From positions 434,001 through 498,000 of the forward strand of contig CBDASJ010000006.1 of assembly GCA_965199555.1 (NCBI GenBank): a stretch of DNA of 64,000 nt. Reading direction: 5' to 3'. The notes under the pieces were generated by a model. It did no database searches, was not told the origin of the DNA, and saw nothing but the letters and a program-made list of their open reading frames with translations. Made by a program: the position numbers and the translations under genes. Shown in pieces: positions 24,016 to 33,282 of this stretch (positions are counted from its first letter, which is position 1; each line of letters opens with the position of its first letter). This stretch comes from LMUY01 sp965199555 (lineage in GTDB: Bacteria; Pseudomonadota; Alphaproteobacteria; Acetobacterales; Acetobacteraceae).

Positions 24016-25419
24016 GTGATCTTCGCGTCCTTCGAGTTCCTGTTTCTTTTCCTGCCGATCTTCTTCGTCGCCTATTACCTGACGCCGGCTCGGCTGCGGA
24101 ACTGGCCGATCCTGATCCTGTCCTGGGCGTTCTACGCCTGGTGGCGGGTGGACTTCCTCCTGCTGCTGGTGTGCGTGACCGGCTTCACCTTCCTGACGTC
24201 GCGGATGATGGTGGCCGCGGGGCTGGGCACGCGGCGGGGCAAGCTGTGGCTGCAGGCCGGGCTGGTCGGCAACCTAGCCGTGCTCGGCTACTTCAAATAC
24301 GCCAATTTCGGCATCAACTCGCTGAACGGCGTGCTCGCGGTCGGCAATTTCGGCGCCATCCCGTGGGCCGAGATCGTGCTGCCCGCCGGGCTGTCGTTCT
24401 ACGTGCTGCAATCCATCAGCTACCTGGTGGACGTGTGGCGCGGCACCATCCCGGTCAGCCGCTCGCTGCTGAACTACGCCGCCTACAAGGCCATGTTCTC
24501 CCAACTGATCGCCGGGCCGATCGTGCGCTACGCCCAGATCGCCGACGAGTTGAAGGGCCGCGTGCACAGCCTGGAACTGTTCGGGCTGGGTGCCCGGCGC
24601 TTCATGATCGGCTTCTGCATGAAGGTGATCATCGCCGACACGCTGAGCCCGCTGGTTGACTCCATCTACAAACTGCCGGCGCCCACCCTGGCGGATAGCT
24701 GGCTGGGGGCGCTCGCCTACACGCTGCAACTGTATTTCGACTTCGCCGGGTATTCCGCGATGGCCATCGGCCTGGCGCTGATGATCGGCTTCCATTTCCC
24801 GGAGAACTTCGACTTCCCATACCTGTCCGGGTCGATCCAGGCGTTCTGGCAGCGCTGGCACATGACGCTGTCCTCCTTCCTGCGCGACTATTTGTACATC
24901 TCGCTGGGCGGCAACCGGCGCGGCGCCGTGCGGACCTACGTCAACCTGTTCCTGACCATGCTGATCGGTGGCTTCTGGCACGGCGCGAACTGGACCTTCG
25001 TCGCCTGGGGGGCGTGGCAGGGCGGATTGCTGGCGCTGCATCGCTTCTACCGCTCGCGCGGGGGCAACATGCCCTACGCGTTCGGGCACATCCTGACCTT
25101 CTTGGCGGTGATCGTCGGCTGGGTGGTGTTCCGTGCCGACGATTTCGGCCAGGCGCTGCGCATGTACACCGGCATGTTGGGGCTGTATGGGGCTGGCATC
25201 TCGGACGATCTGGCCTGGCAGTTGACGCCGGACCGGCTGTGGATGGTCGCGATCGGGATGATCGTGGTCTACATCCCGTTGATCGAACGCCCGGTGGCCG
25301 CCGCGTTCGGCCGGCTGGGCGGCGGGCTGGCCCTGGTGGGACCGCTTTGCGGCTTCATGCTGGCGATGGTGCTGCTTTATAGCCGCGCCGCCGTGCCGTT
25401 CCTGTATTTCCAGTTCTGA
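24016..25419 (+). CDS. MBOAT O-acyltransferase (AlgI-like)
   Basis: This 467-aa polytopic membrane O-acyltransferase carries the AlgI/DltB-type signature: FWQRWHMTLSSFLRDYLYI and GGFWHGANWTFVAWGAWQG, where the second histidine is the catalytic one. It should move an acetyl group across the inner membrane to a polysaccharide-modifying partner. The start is GTG, with a weak ribosome site. The AlgJ/AlgX-like gene follows 12 bp later and an SGNH gene precedes it, which makes a polysaccharide acetylation cassette. No glycan synthase gene is present, so the polymer is unknown. Confidence 0.92.
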   Translation: MIFASFEFLFLFLPIFFVAYYLTPARLRNWPILILSWAFYAWWRVDFLLLLVCVTGFTFLTSRMMVAAGLGTRRGKLWLQAGLVGNLAVLGYFKYANFGINSLNGVLAVGNFGAIPWAEIVLPAGLSFYVLQSISYLVDVWRGTIPVSRSLLNYAAYKAMFSQLIAGPIVRYAQIADELKGRVHSLELFGLGARRFMIGFCMKVIIADTLSPLVDSIYKLPAPTLADSWLGALAYTLQLYFDFAGYSAMAIGLALMIGFHFPENFDFPYLSGSIQAFWQRWHMTLSSFLRDYLYISLGGNRRGAVRTYVNLFLTMLIGGFWHGANWTFVAWGAWQGGLLALHRFYRSRGGNMPYAFGHILTFLAVIVGWVVFRADDFGQALRMYTGMLGLYGAGISDDLAWQLTPDRLWMVAIGMIVVYIPLIERPVAAAFGRLGGGLALVGPLCGFMLAMVLLYSRAAVPFLYFQF

Positions 25420-25431
25420 GGATCAGCCGGG

Positions 25432-26574
25432 ATGGGAAGCACGGTTCTGATGGCACGGCGGTCGCGGATGTCCGTTGACGCGGCACGGCTGCAAGGATGG
25501 GCGATGGTCGCCATCCTGGCGGTCGGCTTCGGGCTGGGCGTGGCGACGCTGGCGGAGCCCGGGCCGCAACGCCGCCTGGCGGACACGATGACGCCGGGCG
25601 CATTCCTGGGCGGGCAAACCGCGGGCGCGGTCAACCATGCCATGGCGCACGACCTGCCGATCGGCAACTGGCTGTCCGAAGCGGGGGGCATCCTGCGCTG
25701 GCGCGTGTTCGACTCGGGCGGCCCGCAGGTGACGGTCGGGTGCGACGACTGGCTGTTCCTGACGGAGGAGTTGCGGCCCTGGCCCGGCGGTGACGCCACC
25801 ATGCGCGCCCGCGCCGACACGCTGCACCAGGTTGCGAAGGAACTAGCGGCGCAGGGCATCGCACTCCAGGTCGTGCTCGTGCCGGACAAGGCCCGGGTGG
25901 AGGGGGCATTCGCGTGCGGCGTGCCCTACTCGGCGCAATCCGAAGCGCGCTACGGCCAATTCGCCAAGATGCTCGGCGGCCTGCCCGTGGTGGACCTGCT
26001 GGCGGCGTATAGCGGCGTGCGCACCCCGCTGTACTACCGCACGGACACGCATTGGAACCAGGACGGCGCCGCCATCGCCGCCGCCGCCACCGCCGCCGCC
26101 ACGGACGCGCCGATCGGCCGCGACCGGCCGTTCAGCACCGAATACGGGCCGGAGGCGGACCGCGCCGGCGACCTGCTGCGGCTGATGAGCCTGGACCACG
26201 TCCCCGACCTGGCCATCAAGCTGCGCCCCCTGCCCGACCGCGAACGCCCCGCCGCGACGGAGGAGGTCAACCCGCCAGCCGACACTGGTAGCCTGCTGGA
26301 CGATGCCCCGGTGCCGGAGATCGCCCTCGTGGGCAGTTCCTATTCGGTGAACGCAAACTTCCTGGGCGCCCTGGAACAGGCGGAGTCGGCCCCGGTCGGC
26401 CAGTTCGCCCAGGCAGGCGGTGCGTTCTGGGGCGCGGCCCGCGACTATTTCCGCAGCCCGGCGTTCAAGGAAACGCCGCCCAAGCTCGTGATCTGGGAAG
26501 TTCCGGAGCGCGTGGTCAACCAGCCGATCGGCGATGAGGAGGCGGCTTTCCTGCGCAATTGGCGAGGGCAATGA
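25432..26574 (+). CDS. AlgJ/AlgX-like SGNH O-acetyltransferase
   Basis: The 380-aa protein has an N-terminal signal anchor (about residues 22-42) and an SGNH-like domain of the AlgX/AlgJ family. The characteristic YRTDTHWNQDGAA holds the catalytic Asp and His, and VGSSYS carries the nucleophile serine. It would finish acetyl transfer to an extracellular polysaccharide in the periplasm. It ends in an ATGA overlap with ligA, so the ligase may share this transcript. The polymer is unknown and no alginate synthesis gene is seen here. Confidence 0.87.
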   Translation: MGSTVLMARRSRMSVDAARLQGWAMVAILAVGFGLGVATLAEPGPQRRLADTMTPGAFLGGQTAGAVNHAMAHDLPIGNWLSEAGGILRWRVFDSGGPQVTVGCDDWLFLTEELRPWPGGDATMRARADTLHQVAKELAAQGIALQVVLVPDKARVEGAFACGVPYSAQSEARYGQFAKMLGGLPVVDLLAAYSGVRTPLYYRTDTHWNQDGAAIAAAATAAATDAPIGRDRPFSTEYGPEADRAGDLLRLMSLDHVPDLAIKLRPLPDRERPAATEEVNPPADTGSLLDDAPVPEIALVGSSYSVNANFLGALEQAESAPVGQFAQAGGAFWGAARDYFRSPAFKETPPKLVIWEVPERVVNQPIGDEEAAFLRNWRGQ

Positions 26575-28634
26575 CGGACCGCACCCCGGCTGAGCTGACG
26601 GAAGAAGAGGCCGCCACCGAGCTGGAGCGCCTGGCCGGCGAGATTGCCCGGCACGACCAGCTTTACAACACCGAGGACGCGCCGGAAATCACCGACGCCG
26701 AGTACGACGCCCTGCGGCAGCGCAACGCCGCCATCGAGGCCGCCTTTCCCAGCCTGATCCGGCCGGACAGCCCGTCCCAAAAGGTAGGCGCCGCCACGGC
26801 GAGCGGCTTCGGCAAGATCACCCACCGCGTGCCGATGCTGAGCCTGGACAACGCGTTCAGCCGGGCGGATTTCGACGAGTTCTGCGCCCGCGCGCGGCGC
26901 TTCCTGGGGCTGAAGGACGCGCCGCTGCACCTTGTGGCGGAACCGAAGATCGACGGGCTGTCGATCTCGCTGACCTACGAAAAGGGCCGTCTGATCTACG
27001 GCGCCACGCGCGGCGACGGCGCGGAGGGCGAGGACGTCACCGCCAACCTGCGCACGATGAAGGCGGTGCCGCTGCGGCTGAAAGGCAGCGCGCCGGGCCG
27101 CATCGAAATCCGCGGCGAGGTGTTCATGACCAAGGCCGATTTCCTGGCATTGAACGAGGCGCAGGTGGCGGCCGGGCTGCGCACCTATGCCAACCCCCGC
27201 AATTCCGCCGCCGGCAGCCTGCGCCAGCTCGACCCCAAGGTCACCGCGGCCCGGGCACTGTCGCTGTTCGCCTACGCGTTCGGCGAGTCGAGCCAGCCGC
27301 CGGCGGACACGCACTGGGCCTATCTCGCGCAACTGGCCGCCTGGGGCTTCACGGTAAGCCCGTTGAACGAACGGGTGGACCAGGACGGAGCGGAAGCGTT
27401 CCACGCCGCCATGGCGGAGCGCCGGGCCAGCCTGCCGTACGATATCGACGGCGTGGTCTACAAAATCGACGACTTGGCGTTGCAGCGCAGGCTCGGCTTC
27501 GTCGGCCGCACGCCGCGCTGGGCCACGGCCTGGAAGTTCCCGGCCGAGCGGGCGGTGACGCTGCTGGAGGACATCCGCATCCAGGTGGGCCGCACCGGGT
27601 CGTTGACTCCCGTCGCGTGGTTGCAGGGCGTCAACGTGGGTGGCGTGCTGGTGACCCGCGCCACCCTGCACAACGAGGACGAGATCGCGCGCAAGGACGT
27701 GCGCGTCGGCGACACGGTGCAGTTGCAGCGCGCCGGCGACGTGATCCCGCAAGTGCTCGGCCCGGTGCTGGACAAGCGCCCCCCCGACGCGCAGCCCTTC
27801 ACTTTCCCCGGGCACTGCCCCGCCTGCGGCAGCCTGGCGGTGCGGGCGGAGGGCGAAGTGGTGCGACGCTGCACCGGCGGCCTGGTCTGTCCGGCGCAAA
27901 CCATCGAACGCCTGGTGCATTTCGTCAGCCGCCCGGCCTTCGACATCGAACACCTAGGCGAGCAGACCGTCCGCGCCTTCCACGCCGACAAGCTGGTCGA
28001 CAGCCCGGCCGACATCTTCCGCCTGCACCACCACGAGGACGCGGTCGCGCAGCGGGAAGGTTGGGGCGCCACCAGCGCCGCCAACCTGATGCGCTCGATC
28101 GAGGCCCGGCGCAGCATCTCGCTGCCGCGCTTCATCTACGCCCTGGGTATCCGCCGCATCGGCGAGGCCAACGCCAAGCTGCTGGCCCGGCATTACGGCA
28201 CGCTGGCGCAGTGGCGCGAGCAGATGGTCGCCGCCACGGTGGTCGGCTCGGAGGAACGGCAAGCCCTCGGCAGCATCATGCGGGTGGGCGGCGCCATCGC
28301 GGACGAGCTGGTCGGCTTCTTCGCCGAGCCGCGCAATCGTGCGGTGCTGGACGATCTGGCCCGTGAGTTGGACGTGCAGCCGGAAAAGGCGACGGCAGAA
28401 GGGCCGCTTTCCGGCAAGTCGATCGTGTTCACCGGCTCCCTCGCCACCATGACGCGGCCGGAAGCCAAGTCCCGGGCCGAGGCGCTCGGCGCACGGGTGA
28501 CGGACAGCGTGTCCAAGAAGACCGACCTGGTGGTGCTGGGTGCCGACGCCGGGTCGAAGGCGAAGAAAGCGGCTGAGTTGGGTGTGGCAACGGTGGATGA
28601 GCCGGGATGGCGGGAGATCGCCGGATTGGATTAG
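26571..28634 (+). CDS. ligA: NAD-dependent DNA ligase
   Basis: The 687-aa LigA is the essential replicative ligase. The adenylated lysine is about K126 in AEPKIDGLSISL. The NAD-binding Ia region (HDQLYNTEDAPEITDAEYDAL) is at the N-terminus. A four-cysteine zinc finger lies in FPGHCPACGSLAV and RRCTGGLVCPAQT. HhH motifs (GIRRIGEANA) and a BRCT domain (SIVFTGSLATMTR) finish the protein. The ATG at 26571 overlaps the stop of the AlgJ-like gene. The TTG at 26559 is an alternative. Confidence 0.97.
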   Translation: MTDRTPAELTEEEAATELERLAGEIARHDQLYNTEDAPEITDAEYDALRQRNAAIEAAFPSLIRPDSPSQKVGAATASGFGKITHRVPMLSLDNAFSRADFDEFCARARRFLGLKDAPLHLVAEPKIDGLSISLTYEKGRLIYGATRGDGAEGEDVTANLRTMKAVPLRLKGSAPGRIEIRGEVFMTKADFLALNEAQVAAGLRTYANPRNSAAGSLRQLDPKVTAARALSLFAYAFGESSQPPADTHWAYLAQLAAWGFTVSPLNERVDQDGAEAFHAAMAERRASLPYDIDGVVYKIDDLALQRRLGFVGRTPRWATAWKFPAERAVTLLEDIRIQVGRTGSLTPVAWLQGVNVGGVLVTRATLHNEDEIARKDVRVGDTVQLQRAGDVIPQVLGPVLDKRPPDAQPFTFPGHCPACGSLAVRAEGEVVRRCTGGLVCPAQTIERLVHFVSRPAFDIEHLGEQTVRAFHADKLVDSPADIFRLHHHEDAVAQREGWGATSAANLMRSIEARRSISLPRFIYALGIRRIGEANAKLLARHYGTLAQWREQMVAATVVGSEERQALGSIMRVGGAIADELVGFFAEPRNRAVLDDLARELDVQPEKATAEGPLSGKSIVFTGSLATMTRPEAKSRAEALGARVTDSVSKKTDLVVLGADAGSKAKKAAELGVATVDEPGWREIAGLD

Positions 28635-28886
28635 CGTTCCGGGACCATAGTACGCGGCAGCCATAGCCAGTTGGGTATGCTGCCTTGCCGACTGAAAAGC
28701 GGTAATCTGCCCGTCTGCCCTAGCATGGGAGTGACTTTGATGGCGTTTTCAGGTTGCCCGAGTTTCATCTTCACCGGTCCAAAACCTCGAATTGGCATTT
28801 GGGGTCACCGTCTGGAAGTGGCATCAGCTTCGGCAAGGTCTTGAACGTGACCAGTCAAAGCAGCCGTATCCCCGATAAGTGAGGTC

Positions 28887-29294
28887 GTGAACGGAGAAGT
28901 AAAACGCCAAATCATACTCAAAGGAGATGGTATCGGCCTAGCGATCGAGCCGAGCTTCGGGACCGGAGACCTGGGTGTCGTTGCGAATCGGTCTCCCAAG
29001 AACCTTCCTGGTACGAAAACCAACACGCCCGGTGTGGGCAGCCCGCTACGCTACAGCATGTTCTTACCCGATCCCATGGAGCCGCACGATTTTAACGGCG
29101 CTTGCTGGGCCTTCGCTCTCAGCCATACCGATCTAGGTGTGCAGGCAAGCGGGCTGTTGCTGATCTTCGCGGCCGAGGCTTGGCTGCCAACGTCATTGAA
29201 TGCGTCAGGATTAGCCGCTGGGATCGGGCTTGAAAGCGCCTTGGTAAGCGCGGGCGGAAGCGGGGTGGTTTACACGTTGAAGCTGGCATCTTGA
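28887..29294 (+). CDS. Hypothetical protein, first of a three-gene unit
   Basis: The 135-aa protein starts with GTG. It resembles no family I know. Features are a charged N-terminus (GEVKRQIILKGDGIGLAI), a Gly/Asn-rich middle, and a mostly hydrophobic last third with no clear transmembrane segment. The stop overlaps the next gene as TTGA. The DNA here looks lower in GC and its codon use is less biased than in the neighbours, suggesting transfer or fast evolution. A short frame before it (28740-28844) ends in stops. Treat as a probable gene because of coupling to the next two. Confidence 0.45.
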   Translation: MNGEVKRQIILKGDGIGLAIEPSFGTGDLGVVANRSPKNLPGTKTNTPGVGSPLRYSMFLPDPMEPHDFNGACWAFALSHTDLGVQASGLLLIFAAEAWLPTSLNASGLAAGIGLESALVSAGGSGVVYTLKLAS

Positions 29295-29929
29295 CCAAGC
29301 TCCTTGCAACAGCAGCAGCAGGTTGGTTGGCGCTCGTATTCTCCGGGGCTGAGGCCGCTCCTGCTTCGGCGTGGGACAAGCACATAGCGAGTGCCTGGGC
29401 CAATCCCACCGCGGACCATCTGGACAGTGCTTCGCTGGCCTATGTCTTCGTAGGTCTGCTGAACATTCACGTGGGCTCGGGACGCCATTGCCAGCCGGAC
29501 GTCTCGGTTTCGGTGGAGCCAACAAGCAGTTTATCGCTGATGGCGACGATGATTGGCTTTCCAGATCGCAAAGAGTGCCCTGCCGCCATTCCCGTCTCGA
29601 TCTTGAGCCTGGGCCTGAAGGCCGTATCGGCTGCGGACGTGCAGGCCGCTAAAGCTGCGCTTCTCACCGCATTGCCCAAAAGCTGCTTCGACGGCATCCT
29701 GCCCACCGACACACGTCGCCGCGCTCCCCCTACCCACATGACGGCCTGGGTCGACTCACACCGCCTGCTGACCTTCGTGTGGGAAGATTACGATCCGACG
29801 GCCTTCACCATGACCTACGTTCGGCGTGACCTCACGCTGCCGGATCAGGCCGAACAGGATGTTTACGCCCGCGTCAGGGCCTCCATTCTGCACCCCATCC
29901 CGGCTGGCTGCCTTGGCCAAACGCATTGA
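29291..29929 (+). CDS. Hypothetical secreted protein, second of a three-gene unit
   Basis: The 212-aa protein starts at TTG, overlapping the previous stop by 4 bp. A signal peptide is visible (KLLATAAAGWLALVFSGAEA, cleavage near EAAPASA). The mature part has four cysteines, at about H(C)Q, KE(C)PA, KS(C)FDG and AG(C)LG, which could form two disulfides. The family is not recognised. Its stop overlaps the start of the next gene as TGATG, so the three are translated together. Confidence 0.55.
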   Translation: MTKLLATAAAGWLALVFSGAEAAPASAWDKHIASAWANPTADHLDSASLAYVFVGLLNIHVGSGRHCQPDVSVSVEPTSSLSLMATMIGFPDRKECPAAIPVSILSLGLKAVSAADVQAAKAALLTALPKSCFDGILPTDTRRRAPPTHMTAWVDSHRLLTFVWEDYDPTAFTMTYVRRDLTLPDQAEQDVYARVRASILHPIPAGCLGQTH

Positions 29930-30441
29930 TGCCACCGGATGTGCAAATGGCGGCCGATTGGCGGCGAGCCGCCTATGCCATGCCCCTCGGTATAGCTTGC
30001 CTGCTGGTGCTCCTCGGGGCCGTGCGCGTTCTGCTCCATATGGCTGGATTACTACTGCACCCAACTGGCTTATTCGCCGGCACCGGGCCACTGGCCACAC
30101 TTGCCGTCCTCTATCTCATATTGCTGCACATCCCTGGGCGTAAACTCAGCCTCGGCCGCGATGCGGTAACGATCAGAAGCTGGCTCAGGACAAGGACTAT
30201 CGCCTGGACGGACATCACAGATGTTCTGCCAGGCACAAGCGGATTGATGAACGTCAACCGTCAATTGCCTGCCGCTGTGCAATTGGTCGTGCGCGGCACC
30301 GCCGAGACGGTTCGGATACCAAACGTATTCAGGCTGAAGCGTCAGGAGCTTTACGCTCGGGTACGCGAGCATTGGCTTGCGGCACGGTCCAAAGCAATCG
30401 ATGTGACGCCTCATCCGACAACCCCTGGTAGGGCAGTCTAG
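29929..30441 (+). CDS. Hypothetical membrane protein with bacterial PH-like domain
   Basis: The 170-aa protein has two hydrophobic helices (IACLLVLLGAVRVLLHMAGLL, then LATLAVLYLILLHI) followed by about 85 residues resembling bacterial PH domains (LSLGRDAVTIRSWLRTRTIAW, TDITDVLPG). Such proteins are of unknown function and often sit in small operons with other unknowns. Translation is coupled to the secreted protein upstream (TGATG). The 190-bp gap after it, before the convergent ABC permease, holds no visible gene. GC content is lower than in flanking genes. Confidence 0.6.
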   Translation: MPPDVQMAADWRRAAYAMPLGIACLLVLLGAVRVLLHMAGLLLHPTGLFAGTGPLATLAVLYLILLHIPGRKLSLGRDAVTIRSWLRTRTIAWTDITDVLPGTSGLMNVNRQLPAAVQLVVRGTAETVRIPNVFRLKRQELYARVREHWLAARSKAIDVTPHPTTPGRAV

Positions 30442-30631
30442 CTTCACCAAGGAACATGATCGGATGGCGGCTTGGACAACGGCAGCATGTTAGGCACGCG
30501 GTAGGACGCAACGTGGCAAAGACACCAATCTGGAGCAATGTGACCCACCTGTGCATTGAGGGCGGCCAGAATAGCGTCAATCTCACATCCGCTTGCACTG
30601 CAGATCGAAATGAAAGCCTGCAACCTGTCCG

Positions 30632-31393
30632 TTATCGCTTCAAGCGGTAGCCGGTCCTGAAAATCCAACCGATCACCACCAGGCACAACGCCATGAACAC
30701 GAGCGTCATAGCCAGGCTAACGCCGATCCCGACATCCGCCTTGCCGAAGAAGCTCCATCGGAAGCCGCTGATCAGGTAGACGACCGGGTTGAACAGCGTC
30801 ACCGTTTGCCAGAACGGCGGCAGCATGGCGATGGAGTAGAAGCTGCCACCGAGGAAGGTGAGCGGCGTCACCACCAGCAGCGGCACCAGGTTCAGCTTCT
30901 CGAAGCTGTCGGCCCAGATGCCGATGATGAAGCCGAACAGGCTGAACGTCAGCGCCGTCAGCACGAGGAACACGATCATCCACAGCGGGTGGGTGATGTT
31001 GAACGGCACGAACAGCCGCGCGGTGACCAGGATGATCACCCCCAGCAGCAGAGACTTGCTGGCCGCGGCGCCGACATAGCCCAGCACGATCTCCCCCGTG
31101 GACACCGGTGCGGACAACAGCTCGTAGATCGTGCCGACGAACCGCGGGAAGTAGATGCCGAAGGACGCGTTGGTGATGCTTTGCGTCAACAGCGAAAGCA
31201 TCACTAGACCCGGGATGATGAAGGCGCCGTAGCTCACGCCATCGACGGCCTGCATGCGGGAGCCGATGGCGGCGCCGAACACCACGAAATATAGCGAGGT
31301 GGAGATCACCGGCGACACGATGCTTTGCAGCAGGGTGCGCCAGGTCCGGTTCATCTCGAACCGGTAGATGGCGCGCACGGCGTAGAGGTTCAT
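30632..31393 (-). CDS. ABC-2 type transporter permease (YadH-like)
   Basis: The 253-aa permease has six hydrophobic helices. The segment IYFPRFVGTIYELLSAPVS and the conserved GGSFYSIAMLPPFWQ and NPVVYLISGFRW are typical of the ABC-2 YadH group, exporters of lipids, polysaccharides or drugs. It overlaps the ATPase gene by 4 bp. The substrate is unknown. It stands downstream of the ATPase in a two-gene operon. Confidence 0.9.
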   Translation of the reverse strand: MNLYAVRAIYRFEMNRTWRTLLQSIVSPVISTSLYFVVFGAAIGSRMQAVDGVSYGAFIIPGLVMLSLLTQSITNASFGIYFPRFVGTIYELLSAPVSTGEIVLGYVGAAASKSLLLGVIILVTARLFVPFNITHPLWMIVFLVLTALTFSLFGFIIGIWADSFEKLNLVPLLVVTPLTFLGGSFYSIAMLPPFWQTVTLFNPVVYLISGFRWSFFGKADVGIGVSLAMTLVFMALCLVVIGWIFRTGYRLKR

Positions 31394-32319
31394 GGCCGGT
31401 CGTGCACCAAGCTGACGAAGATGTCCTCCAGCGAGCTTTGTTGCGTCCGCACGGTCCGCACCCCGATGCCCAGCGCGTCCAACTGCCGCATCAGGGCGGC
31501 CATGCCACTATCCTCCGCGCGCGCGTCGTAAGTGTAGGTGAGCGCCATTCCGTCCTCGGCCGTTTCCAGTTGGAAGTCAGCGAGTGCGGCAGGGATGGCG
31601 TCCAGCCGGTCCCGCAGCGTCAGGATCATCTGGGACGTGCCGAGCTTGCGGAGCAATTCCGCCTTTTCCTCCACCAGCAGGATGCGGCCGTGATTGATGA
31701 CGCCGATCCGGTCGGCCATCTGCTCCGCTTCCTCGATGTAGTGGGTGGTCAGGAAGATGGTGACGCCGGTGGCGCGCAGGCGACGGACCATCGCCCACAT
31801 GTCGCGCCGCAGCTCCACATCCACGCCGGCGGTCGGTTCGTCGAGGAACAGGATGCGGGGCTCGTGCGACAAGGCTTTGGCGATCATCACCCGGCGCTTC
31901 ATGCCGCCCGACAAGGTGATGATCTTGCTGTTCCGCTTGTCCCACAAGGAAAGGTCGCGCAACACCCGTTCGATCACGGCCGGATCGGCGCGCTTGCCGA
32001 ACAGCCCGCGGCTGAACCCCACCGTCGCCAACACCGTCTCGAACGCGTCGGTGGTCAGTTCCTGCGGCACCAGCCCGATCTCGCTGCGGGCGGCGCGGTA
32101 ATCGATGGCAACGTCGCGGCCATTGGCCCGCACGATGCCGCTGCTGGGTGTCACGATGCCGCAGATGATGCTGATCAGCGTGGTCTTGCCGGCGCCGTTC
32201 GGGCCCAGAAGGGCGAAGATCTCACCGGGTTGGATGTCCAGGTCGACGCGCTGAAGTGCCTGGAACCCGGAGGCGTAGGTCTTCGTCACGCCTTGCACGG
32301 AGATAGCAGGCTGCGTCAC
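31390..32319 (-). CDS. ABC transporter ATP-binding protein (YadG-like)
   Basis: This cytoplasmic ATPase of about 309 aa energises the YadH-like permease. It has a Walker A motif (LLGPNGAGKTTL), the ABC signature (TLSGGMKRR), a Walker B motif (ILFLDEPTAGVD) and an H-loop (FLTTHYIEEAEQM). The GTG at 32319 is preferred because it starts right before the ABC core (TQPAISVQGVTKTY); a TTG at 32355 would add 12 residues. The stop overlaps the permease start by 4 bp. A DrrA/YadG-type C-terminal extension (about 80 aa) is present. Confidence 0.92.
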   Translation of the reverse strand: MTQPAISVQGVTKTYASGFQALQRVDLDIQPGEIFALLGPNGAGKTTLISIICGIVTPSSGIVRANGRDVAIDYRAARSEIGLVPQELTTDAFETVLATVGFSRGLFGKRADPAVIERVLRDLSLWDKRNSKIITLSGGMKRRVMIAKALSHEPRILFLDEPTAGVDVELRRDMWAMVRRLRATGVTIFLTTHYIEEAEQMADRIGVINHGRILLVEEKAELLRKLGTSQMILTLRDRLDAIPAALADFQLETAEDGMALTYTYDARAEDSGMAALMRQLDALGIGVRTVRTQQSSLEDIFVSLVHDRP

Positions 32320-32487
32320 GGGCGGGACCTTGGCCCATTCGCGACCTGCCGGCAAGGCTGCCGCCGGTGCAGCCGTCGTGGCGGCGCGATGCCGCGAGTT
32401 GCCGGTGCAGTGCCATGACGGCGGTGGCGACCAGTTCCCGGCAATGCCGCACGTCCTGCCAAGGGACGACCGAGGATGGCCGGGTGT

Positions 32488-33282
32488 TCAGAAGTCCTTG
32501 CAACGGGCGATCATGGCTTGCGCCGCGTCCGGCGCGCGCACCTTGTCGCCGCTGATGAAGAAGATGAAGCATTCGCGCGCTTCCGTCGTCGGCACCGGAC
32601 CGGTGAGCGGCAGGTCCTTGACGGCCTCGCCCGCGGCCCAGCGCCGGGCGCGCTCCGCCCAGGCATCCAAGGCTGGGGATGCGTAGCCTTCCGGTTCGGC
32701 CTCTGCGTTGTGCTGCAACCTGGCGTAAACGAAGGGGGCGGTAAGGTCCCCCAGCAAGGTGTGCTTGTCGGACTCGATCGTGGCAGCGGCGACCTTATGC
32801 TGGCGCAGCAACTCGAACCACGCCGGATCAGCGAAGCTTTCATGCCGCGCCTCCACCACGTGGCGCAACCGGACGCCGCCATGCGTCGGCGGCAACAGCG
32901 CCAGGAAGGTCGCGAAGGCGTCCGGATCGAAGCGCCGCGTCGGCGGGAACTGCCACAGGATGGGGCCGAGTGCGTCGCCCAACTCCAGCAACCCCGAATC
33001 CAGGAAACGGGCGATTGACGGCTCGGACTCAGCCAAGGCCGTGCGGTGCGTCGTCACCCGTGGTGCCTTCAGCGCGAACACGAAACCGTCCGGCACCTCG
33101 GCGCGCCATTTGGCGAAGCTGGCCGGGCTCTGCGTGCGGTAGAACGTGCCGTTGATCTCGATCGCGGTCAGCCGCCCGGCGGCGAAGGCGAGTTCCTTGG
33201 CGTGCGGCAGGCCGGCCGGGTAGAACGGACCGCGCCAGGGCGCGAAGGTCCAGCCGCCGATGCCGACATGGATCGGCTTCAT
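32488..33282 (-). CDS. DUF72 (YecE-like) TIM-barrel protein
   Basis: The 264-aa DUF72 protein has the family start HVGIGGWTFAPWRGPFYP, then NGTFYRTQSPASFAKW and FALKAPRVTTH, and later ILWQFPPTRRF and VEARHESF. The fold is a TIM barrel with no firmly known reaction. The ATG at 33282 overlaps the prfB stop by 4 bp, so it is the last gene of the amiC-mrcA-prfB operon. Confidence 0.9.
   Translation of the reverse strand: MKPIHVGIGGWTFAPWRGPFYPAGLPHAKELAFAAGRLTAIEINGTFYRTQSPASFAKWRAEVPDGFVFALKAPRVTTHRTALAESEPSIARFLDSGLLELGDALGPILWQFPPTRRFDPDAFATFLALLPPTHGGVRLRHVVEARHESFADPAWFELLRQHKVAAATIESDKHTLLGDLTAPFVYARLQHNAEAEPEGYASPALDAWAERARRWAAGEAVKDLPLTGPVPTTEARECFIFFISGDKVRAPDAAQAMIARCKDF

Noticed and set aside
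26079..26103. GCC-rich triplet run
   Set aside because: It encodes a poly-alanine stretch in the AlgJ-like protein and is ordinary in high-GC genes.
28740..28844. 34-codon frame before the three-gene unit
   Set aside because: It is short, ends in TGA with another stop soon after, and has no coupling to the next gene.
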